Assembly (NCBI GenBank): GCA_934322085.1
Contig: CAKRGF010000048.1
Location: 1 to 6,934, forward strand
DNA from: an uncultured Eubacterium sp.
GTDB lineage: Bacteria > Bacillota > Clostridia > Lachnospirales > Lachnospiraceae
Length of the DNA: 6,934 bases
Reading direction: 5' to 3'
Each line of letters starts with the position of its first letter. Position 1 is the first letter of the stretch. The position numbers and the translations under genes are program-made. Under the pieces are notes generated by a model, which was not told the origin of the DNA, did not search any database, and saw nothing but the letters and a program-made list of their open reading frames with translations. This document shows, one piece after another, positions 1 to 6,805 of this stretch.

Positions 1-213
1 GTTTCGGCCTGTAATCAGGTTCATGTACATGCTTCTGTTAGAAAAAATCAGTAGAAACAGATACTGGAAGATTTCCGTTACTGGAATCCCTTTCTTTTTG
101 TAGGCGTTGGATATTTTCAAGGCTGAGGAAATATGAAACCTTGTAAAAAATCTTTTGATAGATTTCGAAATCTGCTTATCATCTTGAGTTGCTTGTGTTA
201 TACTTTTATTCAT
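1..213 (-). CDS. IS4-like transposase, N-terminal 71 codons (runs off the left edge)
   Basis: This reading frame is open from an ATG at 213-211 to the window edge with no stop, giving 71 residues that begin MNKSITQATQDDKQ. The segment has a basic N-terminus, the string ISSALKISNAYKKKGIPV and then FLLIFSNRSMYMNLITG. I associate this pattern with the N-terminal region of IS4-like DDE transposases common in Lachnospiraceae; that is recall, not a search result. The catalytic DDE core would lie beyond the edge. The start is well supported: GGAGG at 222-226 stands 8 bases upstream, and a TATAAT box with extended -10 TGG lies further upstream. The frame shows no damage, unlike the transposase remnant to its right, so this element may be recent and active. 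The protein would bind the element's ends and move it. Confidence 0.66.
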   Translation of the reverse strand, partial: MNKSITQATQDDKQISKSIKRFFTRFHISSALKISNAYKKKGIPVTEIFQYLFLLIFSNRSMYMNLITGRN

Positions 214-285
214 AGCATGAGCCTCCGGAAGTATGATTGTTTCTGAACAACTCAATTATACCAAAACCAGATGGTTTCATGCTAT
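212..285 (-). repeat. 9-bp inverted repeat flanking the transposase promoter and start codon
   Basis: ATAGCATGA at 212-220 and TCATGCTAT at 277-285 are perfect reverse complements. On the minus strand the upstream arm lies near the -35 position, outside the transcript expected from the element's own promoter. The downstream arm fills the gap between GGAGG and the start codon and includes the first two bases of the ATG. Only RNA started outside the element would carry both arms and could fold over the start site. Confidence 0.5.
255..263 (-). promoter_or_regulatory. Extended -10 promoter of the left-edge transposase
   Basis: On the minus strand TGG directly precedes TATAAT (-10 box at 255-260), giving the extended -10 form TGnTATAAT. 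No good -35 hexamer is present at 16-18 bp spacing; the bases at 278-283 read AGCATG. Transcription would start near 248, leaving a leader of about 35 bases before the ATG at 213. An extended -10 can compensate for a weak -35 in sigma-A promoters. Confidence 0.55.
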
Positions 286-323
286 TTTTTTGCCAGTTAT
301 TATTGAATTTTCAAGGTGCGTAG

Positions 324-339
324 GCACTTATTCAAGTGC
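324..339. repeat. Short perfect hairpin at the IS/transposase-remnant boundary
   Basis: GCACTT and AAGTGC form a 6-bp stem with a 4-base loop. The loop contains most of the stop codon of the transposase remnant (332-334). No T-run follows on the minus strand, so it is not a convincing terminator. It may belong to the end of the left-edge insertion sequence. Its function is unknown. Confidence 0.35.
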
Positions 340-1016
340 GAAGTTTGAGTAAATAATAATACTTATACAGCTGCTTTATAAAATCAGCTATCTGTTCCAT
401 CAGGTAATGATTTTTCTGTGCCTGTTCATTCCAACTGCATGCATGCTCTATATTTCCCTGCCAATGCTTCTGCCTGTTAAAACCCTGATTCTCTATTTTC
501 CATCTGTTTCTCCCTGCTCTTACTATTTTTCTGGCATTGCTTTTTGTAATTGTAATATTTGTAATCCATGCTGACTCTGTTATTTTTTCTTTTCCATCTG
601 ACTGGCTTTTCTTTTCTGTATAATATATCAGATTTACATCTGAATTTTGAAACATAATCCGGTTCTGATACTCTATTTCCGAACCTCCTTTTTCTTTTTT
701 CAGGCAATGCCTTATATTCCTTTGCTATGGATGGGGCACATCCTTCTTTATAACGGATGATATAATCCCAGCCGTAATCTGTGCATGGCTGTATAACTTT
801 CTGACTGACATACAATCCATCCGCTGTTATTATAATTGGAAGCCTCGGAAACCGCTTTTTCATCTTCTCTGCAAGTCTGATAAATGCCTTGCTTTCACAA
901 TCCTGTTTAACTTTTTCTTCACTCTGATGGATATACTCCCCTGAATTTTGAATCGGCTCAGAAGCTATACTGCATACAAGGTTATTCCCAAGATAAAGTT
1001 TTTCTTTTATTTTACC
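332..1016 (-). pseudogene. DDE transposase remnant, 5'-truncated and frameshifted
   Basis: From an in-frame stop at 1017-1019, one frame runs leftwards as EKLYLGNNLVCSIASEP, then RLAEKMKKRFPRLP and ITADGLYV, then DYGWDYIIRYKEG. At about 689-700 (T5-C-T6 on the plus strand) the homology moves to another frame that continues FQNSDVNLIYYTEKK, then NRWKIENQGFNRQK, and ends at 332. Skipping one base there joins the halves, consistent with a 1-base insertion in the A-run of the coding strand. The Asp of ADGLY and the Glu of WKIENQGF look like the second and third acidic residues of an IS4-type DDE core. The segment carrying the first Asp and the N-terminal domain is absent, so the protein cannot be active. 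The C-terminus (YKYYYLLKLRT) may also be cut short. Family assignment rests on recalled motifs. Confidence 0.72.
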
Positions 1017-1082
1017 TTATCGCAAAGAAAAGGGCTAAAATTTAATGAAATTAGTGCGAATTATTTTTACCTTTCAAAGCTG

Positions 1083-1845
1083 CATATGCAACTGTGCCTG
1101 ATTCTTTCCACCAAACATCGTATTATCTCCAATGGCTATATGAAATGTATCGCACATCTTTTCATCCAATACTGCATAACCACAAAGCTCTGTAACATGG
1201 TCATTCATTCCGAATCCCAATTCACATACGGTTTTTTCTGCTGTTCCAAGCTGCTGCAAAAATTCATTTACTTTTTTACAATTGCTTTTTTCCACAATTC
1301 CGTTATGAATTTCCAATACTACATCATCATATGCTCCTACATTTTCTTCATACAATTCTCTTTTAACACTTCATAATCAATGTCATATGCTTTTCCATAC
1401 GGGTAATATATTCTGTTGGTTCTAATCCTGACTCCAATGCATTTTCCTGGGTAGGAATACGAATCTGCAAGAAACGTTGTACTTTTCCTAATGCCCCAAA
1501 CAAATTTCCCATATAGTGTTTGTAAATCATCATCTGTTCCTCTTCTAACTGTGCACCCAGTACTACCGGCTGATATACAAAGATGTCTAATACCGTATCC
1601 ACCTTTTCAAAAACAGAAAAATATTTTTTTCCAAAAGAACGTTCTGTTGCCTGAGCAAACAACTTCTGATTTCTACTTCTGGACTGACGTAACTCTAATG
1701 GAGACGCACCTGCTGCCACGACTGTTTCTGCAAATTCTTCTAAAACATCCTCTTGTTCCTGTTCGCCCCAGAAATGCAAAAGTATCATCTCTCCTTCTTG
1801 TATTCCACTTGCTTTTACTATCTTGTTTATAATTTGTCTATTCAT
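1083..1845 (-). pseudogene. M29-like metallo-aminopeptidase gene, broken and 3'-truncated
   Basis: The N-terminal part starts at ATG 1845 with ribosome binding site GAAGGG at 1852-1857 and runs 160 codons to a premature stop near 1363. Homology-like sequence continues in other frames. One missing base in the T4 run at 1391-1394 changes MEKHMTL to MEK-AYDIDYEVLK. A second break at about 1361-1375 leads into LYEENVGAYDDV. The final frame carries CELGFGMND, LDEKMCDTFHIAIGDN and MFGGKNQAQLHM, which match the metal-binding blocks of M29 aminopeptidases (Glu of ELG, His of FHIA, His of the HxD motif). The sequence then diverges at about 1083, so the HxD Asp is lost (HMQL, then stop). The N- and C-terminal blocks are also too close together for this family; I estimate 70-90 residues are missing, including the usual GE metal ligand, so the second break is probably a deletion. 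No active peptidase can be made. Confidence 0.68.
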
Positions 1846-1864
1846 TATTTTCCCTTCTTTTTTA

Positions 1865-1893
1865 TATTTATCTAATCAAATTTTTCATTGCAA
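1865..1893 (-). promoter_or_regulatory. Possible weak promoter for the peptidase pseudogene
   Basis: TTGCAA at 1888-1893 and TAAATA at 1865-1870 are separated by exactly 17 bp on the minus strand and lie 20 bp upstream of the peptidase ATG. Each box matches consensus only partly. The -35 box overlaps the T-run of the upstream terminator. A local promoter is plausible because that terminator separates this gene from the transporter. Confidence 0.28.
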
Positions 1894-1942
1894 AAAAAGA
1901 AAGGTTTTCATAGACTTATTATCTTTCTATAAAACCTTTCTT
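1892..1942 (-). terminator. Strong intrinsic terminator after the EamA transporter gene
   Basis: AAGAAAGGTTTT at 1897-1908 and AAAACCTTTCTT at 1931-1942 are perfect 12-bp reverse complements. Past a single bulged C (1909), ATAG at 1910-1913 pairs with CTAT at 1927-1930, giving about 16 bp around a 13-base loop. Reading on the minus strand the stem is followed by at least five T residues (1892-1896). No comparable T-run follows on the plus strand, so it acts on minus-strand transcripts. It lies about 40 bases after the transporter stop and closes the three-gene unit. Confidence 0.85.
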
Positions 1943-1983
1943 CTTCTATCACTACGCAAAATACTATTTCATAATCACATTTC

Positions 1984-2850
1984 TTATAACAATAAGACTA
2001 AGGTTCCTGCCACTAACAGCACTAACCCCACAACTGCCTTTTTCGTCAGTCGTTCTTTTAGGAATACCCTTGCAAACAATATCGTAATCAATATGCTTAA
2101 TTTATCAATTGGTACTACGATACTAGCCGGTCCTTCCTGCAATGCCCGATAATAACACAACCAAGACATACCGGTTGTCACTCCGGAAAGTATCAAGAAT
2201 ATCCAGCTAGTTTTTCCAACCCCTTTTACCTTCGATTGTTTCTTTTGCAAAAATACCACTACCCATGCCATTACAAGCACTACTCCGGTACGCACTGCTG
2301 TTCCGTAATTAGATGGAATTCCCTCCATTCCTAATTTTCCAAGAATAGAAGTTGCACTGGCAAACACGGCTGAAAGTATTGCATATATCAGCCAGCGATA
2401 ATCTTTTTTCTGCTGTTGTGTAACCACCGTTTCCTTTTTTTCTATCATTAGCATGGTTCCTGCTAAAATTCCAACCATTCCGATAAACATTGGAACGGTA
2501 AAAGCTTCACCTAAAAACAGAAATGCCAATATCATGGTAAATACGGTACTGGTCTTATCGATTGGCGTTACCTTATTTACATCTCCCAGCTGTAATGCCT
2601 TGAAATAGCATAACCAGGATGCTCCGGTTGCTACTCCTGACAAAACCAGCAACCACAATGTTTTTTGTGTTACTTCATCAATGGGAACATAGGAATTTGT
2701 CACAAATACCATCAGCCAAGAAAACAGCAATACTACTATGGTTCGCAATGCCGTTGCCACATCTGAATCTGTATTTTTTACACCTATTTTTGCAAGAATT
2801 GCAGTTGCTCCTGCAAATAAAGCAGAGCCCGTTGCAAAAAGTATCCACAT
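1984..2850 (-). CDS. EamA/DMT-family membrane transporter
   Basis: A 288-residue, very hydrophobic protein with the usual length and two-fold internal repeat of ten-helix drug/metabolite transporters. Repeat 1 covers roughly residues 2-136 and repeat 2 roughly 152-288. The halves match visibly: SGVATGASWLCYFKALQLG (71-89) with SGVTTGMSWLCYYRALQEG (222-240), VTPIDK (94-99) with VVPIDK (245-250), and ATALRT (32-37) with GTAVRT (183-188). A short charged linker near 137-151 joins them. The protein should sit in the cytoplasmic membrane as a secondary carrier; its substrate cannot be told from sequence. The ATG at 2850 has AGGTGA at 2857-2862, 6 bases upstream. Only 19 bp separate it from the epimerase stop, so the two genes are almost certainly co-transcribed. 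The gene ends 41 bp before a strong terminator. Confidence 0.9.
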   Translation of the reverse strand: MWILFATGSALFAGATAILAKIGVKNTDSDVATALRTIVVLLFSWLMVFVTNSYVPIDEVTQKTLWLLVLSGVATGASWLCYFKALQLGDVNKVTPIDKTSTVFTMILAFLFLGEAFTVPMFIGMVGILAGTMLMIEKKETVVTQQQKKDYRWLIYAILSAVFASATSILGKLGMEGIPSNYGTAVRTGVVLVMAWVVVFLQKKQSKVKGVGKTSWIFLILSGVTTGMSWLCYYRALQEGPASIVVPIDKLSILITILFARVFLKERLTKKAVVGLVLLVAGTLVLLL

Positions 2851-2869
2851 CTTTTGTCACCTGATTTCT

Positions 2870-3754
2870 CTATTGTTCTACCTTTATTTCATATGAGTGG
2901 TCAAAAACTTCCTGCGGTTTCAGTTTATTTCCCCACTCTCTTTCTTCTAATGTACCTTCAAATGTCTCTCTGTCACATCTGCCATACCAAGGCTCAATGC
3001 ATACAAATGGTGCGTGCTTCTTTTCCAGAGACCAGATTCCCACTACCGGAGCCTGGAAAGATACGGTAATATATGGTTTCTTCTGTGGGTCTACCAAGGA
3101 AACTTTTCGCACCTGATATTTTTCTATGATATAGGCACTTTCATCAAAAAATCCTTCTTCAAACTTATGATAGCCGTGCTCTAATTTTAAGCCATTCTTG
3201 TGATTAAACATCAATCCATCTTCTGCGCTTATGAATGAATACATTACTTCCTCTTCTTCATCCATTACAATACCATAATCACTCTGTTTTTCTCCTTCGT
3301 TCAATGGACACATAAATGCCGGATGTGCACCAATGGAAAAATGCATTTCTTTCTCTTTTTCTAAATTTGTAACCTTCCACATTACCCGTACTGTATCATT
3401 TTCCAAACGATATCCGATTTCTAACTGAAATTCAAATGGATAATTCTTCTTTGTATCCGGTGTTGCCTTCAAACGGAACCATATCTCTTGTGGCTCCTGT
3501 GAAACACACTCGAATTCCATATCTCTCGCAAATCCATGCTGGGATAAATGATATTCCTGTCCGTCATATCTATATGCATTATCACGAACACGTCCTACAA
3601 TCGGAAACAATACCGGTGAATGTCTACCCCAGAACTTTGCATCTGCATTCCACAAATATTCCTTTCCGCTTTTGTTTCCCCTCAGGGAAATCATTTCTGC
3701 TCCTTTGGTTTCAAAACCAACTGTCAATTGTTCATTTTTTAATTCATATTTCAT
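2870..3754 (-). CDS. Aldose 1-epimerase family protein (LacX-like)
   Basis: A 294-residue cytoplasmic protein of the galactose-mutarotase fold. Enzymes of this family interconvert alpha and beta anomers of aldoses or act on sugar phosphates. Visible family blocks are FWGRHSPVLFPIVGRVRDNAY (41-61), QHGFARDMEF (72-81, His73), SIGAHPAFMCPL (140-151, His144) and VCIEPWYGRCD (251-261, Glu254). His144 and Glu254 occupy the positions of the catalytic acid/base pair in this family. Compact length and the GAHPAF and CIEPWYG forms point to the LacX-like branch rather than classical GalM; the actual sugar is unknown. There is no signal peptide. GGGAG lies about 10 bases before the ATG at 3754. The gene is 63 bp downstream of the phosphodiesterase gene, with no terminator between them, and 19 bp upstream of the transporter gene. 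Confidence 0.88.
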   Translation of the reverse strand: MKYELKNEQLTVGFETKGAEMISLRGNKSGKEYLWNADAKFWGRHSPVLFPIVGRVRDNAYRYDGQEYHLSQHGFARDMEFECVSQEPQEIWFRLKATPDTKKNYPFEFQLEIGYRLENDTVRVMWKVTNLEKEKEMHFSIGAHPAFMCPLNEGEKQSDYGIVMDEEEEVMYSFISAEDGLMFNHKNGLKLEHGYHKFEEGFFDESAYIIEKYQVRKVSLVDPQKKPYITVSFQAPVVGIWSLEKKHAPFVCIEPWYGRCDRETFEGTLEEREWGNKLKPQEVFDHSYEIKVEQ

Positions 3755-3817
3755 TGTTTCGTCGCTCCCTTTATTTTTCTCTATTCCCCTTATATTTCAC
3801 CTCTTTTTTAGCCATTT

Positions 3818-6709
3818 TTAAATCATTTTTTCAAATTCTTCCATGGGAATTGGTTTTGAGAACAAATATCCCTGTGCCATGTCGCACCCAATTCCTTTTA
3901 AAAATTCTGCCTGCTTTAGCGTTTCCACTCCTTCGCACAAGGTACCTATCTTCATTTTCTTTGCCATTTCCACTACTTGTTCTACAATAATACTGCTTCG
4001 TTCTGATTCTGCTGTTTCATCCAAAAATCCTTTGTCAATTTTTAAAATATCCACCGGTAAATCTTTTAATAAATTCAAGGAAGAATATCCGCTTCCAAAA
4101 TCATCAATGGATACTTTATAACCTTGCTTTTTACACTCCTGTATAAAGTCCTTTGTCATTCCCTGCGCACTTCCCATGATAGTCTCTGTCAATTCCAGCT
4201 CGAAATACTCTTTTGGTATCTGATATTTTTCAATTAGCTCGTTTAATCTCTGTAAAAAGTCATAGGTTCTTACATGCACTCTGGACACATTTACTGATAC
4301 ACAAATTGGTCTTCTTCCTTCCTGTTTCCACTTCTGCATGCGTTTCATTACCTGCTCATACACATAAAAGTCAACCTGTATAATAAATCCGTTGCGTTCA
4401 AATAATGGTATAAAGTTATCCGGCGGAATAATCTTTCCACTTGGTTCTACCCACCTTACCAAAGCCTCTGCGCCTACAATTTCACCTGTGGGCAGATAAT
4501 ATTTCGGTTGCAAATAGACTTGAAACTCACCTTTTAAAAGTGCATCTTCCATCTTATTTTCAATTGCAATTTCCTGTGCTATTCTCTTTTTTATTTTTTC
4601 ATCATAATAAGCGATATCCTCACTGGCACTTTCTTTTATCGTCTTTCTTGCCATAGATGCCTGATCTACATATCGGGAAATATCTTTTCTTTCTTCACCT
4701 GCTCCGATTACGCAAATTCCTGCTTTTATGGTAATTCTATATGACTGACGTTTTCCGGCATTTTCAAAAGAGATTTCCTTTCCCAACGGCCGCAACATTT
4801 CTTCTCGATAGTCTTTTTCAGCCATCATTATCATAAAAACATCTGCTGCTTCTCTGGCATAAATTCCTACTCCTCCGAAAATTTCCTGTATTCTTTTTCC
4901 CAGTGTTTTAAGTATGTTATCTCCTATGCGAACACCAAAATCATTATTTATGAACTTAAACTTATTTATATCAATGGTAATTACTATGTATGCCTGTTCC
5001 TGATTTTTCTCCAGAAGTTCCTGTGCCTCTTTGTTAAATTTCACCTCATTCCACAGTCCGGTTACTGAATCTGTCAATGCTAAATGCTTGTAATGCTTCT
5101 CTCTTTTGGAAATAATATATGCTACTGCAACAATCACTGCTGAAATTGCCAGCAATATATGTGGTATAAATTGGCGTACCACTTCCCATATGGTTGGTTT
5201 ATAGGATATATTAATTGCATTCTCCGTTACACATTTTTGGAACTTTTCTTCCGGTATTTTATTTATGGTTTTATCCAGAATACTTTTTAATACAGAAGCA
5301 TTTTGTGTATTTTCTCCAATTCCAATATAAATCGGTATCGTACGAGTCATATTCGGCACGATACGCAGCTGCTCATAATTACTAAGATTATACACCGTCT
5401 GTAGAAAAACAGAATTTACTGCTGTTAAATCTGCCTCTCCTTCATTTACCGCCTCCAAACATGTAGTTATATCCTTATACTCTTTGATTTCCCACTTTGG
5501 CTCTTCACTTTGAAAATACGATTGAATTTCTACAAAACATTTCGGCAAAGCAATTACTGCATTTTCCGGTATTTCCTCTCCCTTTCGCCCTACGATTGTA
5601 TACTCTTCGGAAAGATAACTTTGGGAATACAGCATATGATATTTTTCTGCCAGTTCCCTATCCATATAGCTTCCTGCAATGATATCTGCCTCTCCATCCC
5701 GAACCATTTCCCATGCTTTTGAAAAATCTTTTATCGGAATATACTCAAACTTCAAGCCACTCTCTTGTGAAATTAACTGCATGGTTTCCGCATAAACCCC
5801 TGCATATTTATTTGTCTTTTCATCTGTATATTCAATTGGATAGCTGTCAGAATTATATGCCACTTTTATCGTAGGTTCACTTGAAACATACTCATATTCT
5901 TCTCTGGTGATTCCTGTCAGTTTTTGATACGGCACACCAAAAAACACTTCATGCAAAGCTGCAATATAAAAAGGTTGTTCACGTTTTAACTCTAAATCTG
6001 TTTTATTCAGCTTATCCATTAGCTGCGGATTATTTCCACTTACTGCAAAAGATTCCGGTATGGAATATGTTTTTCCTACATATTTAATATTATCAATATC
6101 TCTTAAGCTTGACACTAACATAATATCTATGGTTTTGTTATTCAGTGCCTCTTGTAAGCTCTCATAATCATCAAAATAAACCGATTCATATGAAATTCCA
6201 TTTTCCTTTGCATAACGAACCAGTGCGTTTTCCAAATCGGAGCTTGTATTTATTCCAATCTTTTTTCCATTAATATGCTGAAAATCATCAAAAAAGATAT
6301 CTGTATTATTTTTTAATGTAGCCAACATTCCATACTCCAAAGCAGTTGTCTCTTTACAGAACAATAACTGATCTTTTTGAGCACAGTCTTTATGTATACC
6401 ACATAATAAATCAATATCTCCATTTAATAACTTTTCAATCCGTTCACTCTCATTCACTTTCACAAATTTATACGTCCACCCGGCTCTTCTTGCCAATTCA
6501 TTCAGATAAGTGACACCATATCCATATAAGTTTCCATCTTTATCTTCCTTTATCATTGGATCATATGGTGTATAACCTACTGTAATTTTCTCCTTTTCGT
6601 CCTTTTTCTCCTGTTGTTCCGCCGCAAATACCCTGGCTGAAAGTGCTGTTAAAACTAATACCATTATTGCAATTGTAACAATACTACATCTTCCATGAAA
6701 TTTTCTCAT
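3818..6709 (-). CDS. Membrane c-di-GMP phosphodiesterase: tandem solute-binding sensor, degenerate GGDEF, EAL
   Basis: A 963-residue receptor predicted to hydrolyse c-di-GMP to pGpG in response to an external ligand. Residues 9-29 form a hydrophobic signal/anchor ending VFA-A. Two type-3 solute-binding (Venus-flytrap) domains follow at about 41-262 and 279-499, then a transmembrane helix at about 513-533, placing both sensors outside the cell. The cytoplasmic part has a GGDEF fold (544-700) retaining LTDSVTGL and ITIDINKFKFINND, but the signature is AADVF (621-625) and GHxxGD has become GVRIGD, so cyclase activity is unlikely. The EAL domain (about 716-963) keeps the expected residues: EAL with Arg (748-752), Asn807, ELTE (839-842), DD in DDFGSGYSS (869-877), Lys890, Glu926 of EGVET and Gln946 of QGYLFSKP. 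GGAAAGG lies 9 bases before the ATG. It is the first gene of a probable three-gene unit. Ligand unknown. Confidence 0.92.
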   Translation of the reverse strand: MRKFHGRCSIVTIAIMVLVLTALSARVFAAEQQEKKDEKEKITVGYTPYDPMIKEDKDGNLYGYGVTYLNELARRAGWTYKFVKVNESERIEKLLNGDIDLLCGIHKDCAQKDQLLFCKETTALEYGMLATLKNNTDIFFDDFQHINGKKIGINTSSDLENALVRYAKENGISYESVYFDDYESLQEALNNKTIDIMLVSSLRDIDNIKYVGKTYSIPESFAVSGNNPQLMDKLNKTDLELKREQPFYIAALHEVFFGVPYQKLTGITREEYEYVSSEPTIKVAYNSDSYPIEYTDEKTNKYAGVYAETMQLISQESGLKFEYIPIKDFSKAWEMVRDGEADIIAGSYMDRELAEKYHMLYSQSYLSEEYTIVGRKGEEIPENAVIALPKCFVEIQSYFQSEEPKWEIKEYKDITTCLEAVNEGEADLTAVNSVFLQTVYNLSNYEQLRIVPNMTRTIPIYIGIGENTQNASVLKSILDKTINKIPEEKFQKCVTENAINISYKPTIWEVVRQFIPHILLAISAVIVAVAYIISKREKHYKHLALTDSVTGLWNEVKFNKEAQELLEKNQEQAYIVITIDINKFKFINNDFGVRIGDNILKTLGKRIQEIFGGVGIYAREAADVFMIMMAEKDYREEMLRPLGKEISFENAGKRQSYRITIKAGICVIGAGEERKDISRYVDQASMARKTIKESASEDIAYYDEKIKKRIAQEIAIENKMEDALLKGEFQVYLQPKYYLPTGEIVGAEALVRWVEPSGKIIPPDNFIPLFERNGFIIQVDFYVYEQVMKRMQKWKQEGRRPICVSVNVSRVHVRTYDFLQRLNELIEKYQIPKEYFELELTETIMGSAQGMTKDFIQECKKQGYKVSIDDFGSGYSSLNLLKDLPVDILKIDKGFLDETAESERSSIIVEQVVEMAKKMKIGTLCEGVETLKQAEFLKGIGCDMAQGYLFSKPIPMEEFEKMI

Positions 6710-6740
6710 AATTTTCAGCCTTTCCCCGTGTTTTTCTTTC

Positions 6741-6774
6741 TTCTCATGATAATTTAATTATACTTTCTCATGAT
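6741..6774. promoter_or_regulatory. Direct repeat TTCTCATGAT around the -10 box (candidate operator)
   Basis: TTCTCATGAT occurs at 6741-6750 and again at 6765-6774, 24 bp apart start to start. One copy lies in the promoter spacer and the other covers the expected transcription start, so a protein bound to both would block RNA polymerase. Each copy contains the palindrome TCATGA. No regulator gene is visible in the window. The operator role is inference from placement. Confidence 0.4.
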
Positions 6775-6785
6775 TAAAAAATCAA
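6757..6785 (-). promoter_or_regulatory. Sigma-A-type promoter of the phosphodiesterase transcription unit
   Basis: On the minus strand TTGATT (6780-6785) and a perfect TATAAT (6757-6762) are separated by exactly 17 bp. Transcription should start near 6750, giving a leader of about 41 bases before the ATG at 6709. I saw no riboswitch-sized structure in that leader. This is the best promoter in the window and probably serves the epimerase and transporter genes too. Confidence 0.75.
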
Positions 6786-6805
6786 TCTATTATTTTTCTA
6801 AATAT

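Larger units (their letters stand above)
1..331 (-). mobile_element. End of an insertion sequence (partial; outer boundary uncertain)
   Basis: The segment holds the 5' end of a transposase gene with its promoter and leader, so it is the transposase-start end of an insertion sequence whose other end is outside the window. I could not locate the exact terminal inverted repeat because its partner is missing. The element probably ends between about 300 and 345, a stretch with short palindromes (TTGAA/TTCAA near 303-314 and GCACTT/AAGTGC at 324-339). The next transposase remnant begins immediately beyond, so the two elements abut or one is nested in the other's remains. Confidence 0.5.

Noticed and set aside
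332..655. Two separate small transposase genes (332-655 and 477-863)
   Set aside because: Their reading frames join into a single protein across the homopolymer at 689-700, so they are parts of one broken gene. The tail of the longer frame past that point is out-of-frame translation.
680..705. Programmed frameshift producing an active transposase
   Set aside because: Joining the frames needs a +1 shift (or -2), not the -1 slippage typical of IS elements, and the N-terminal part of the protein is missing anyway.
948..1376. 142-codon open frame on the plus strand
   Set aside because: It lies opposite the transposase remnant and the peptidase remnant, its translation is low-complexity Phe/Ile/Tyr-rich sequence, and the opposite strand carries recognisable protein motifs.
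3771..3815. 14-codon minus-strand ORF (MAKKEVKYKGNREK) between the phosphodiesterase and epimerase genes
   Set aside because: There is no Shine-Dalgarno sequence before its ATG, it is very short, and an A-rich gap easily yields such an ORF. It shows no attenuator-like hairpins.
3436..3990. 184-codon plus-strand open frame across the epimerase and phosphodiesterase genes
   Set aside because: It overlaps two well-supported minus-strand genes, matches no family I recognise and has the Ser/Phe/Leu-rich look of antisense translation.
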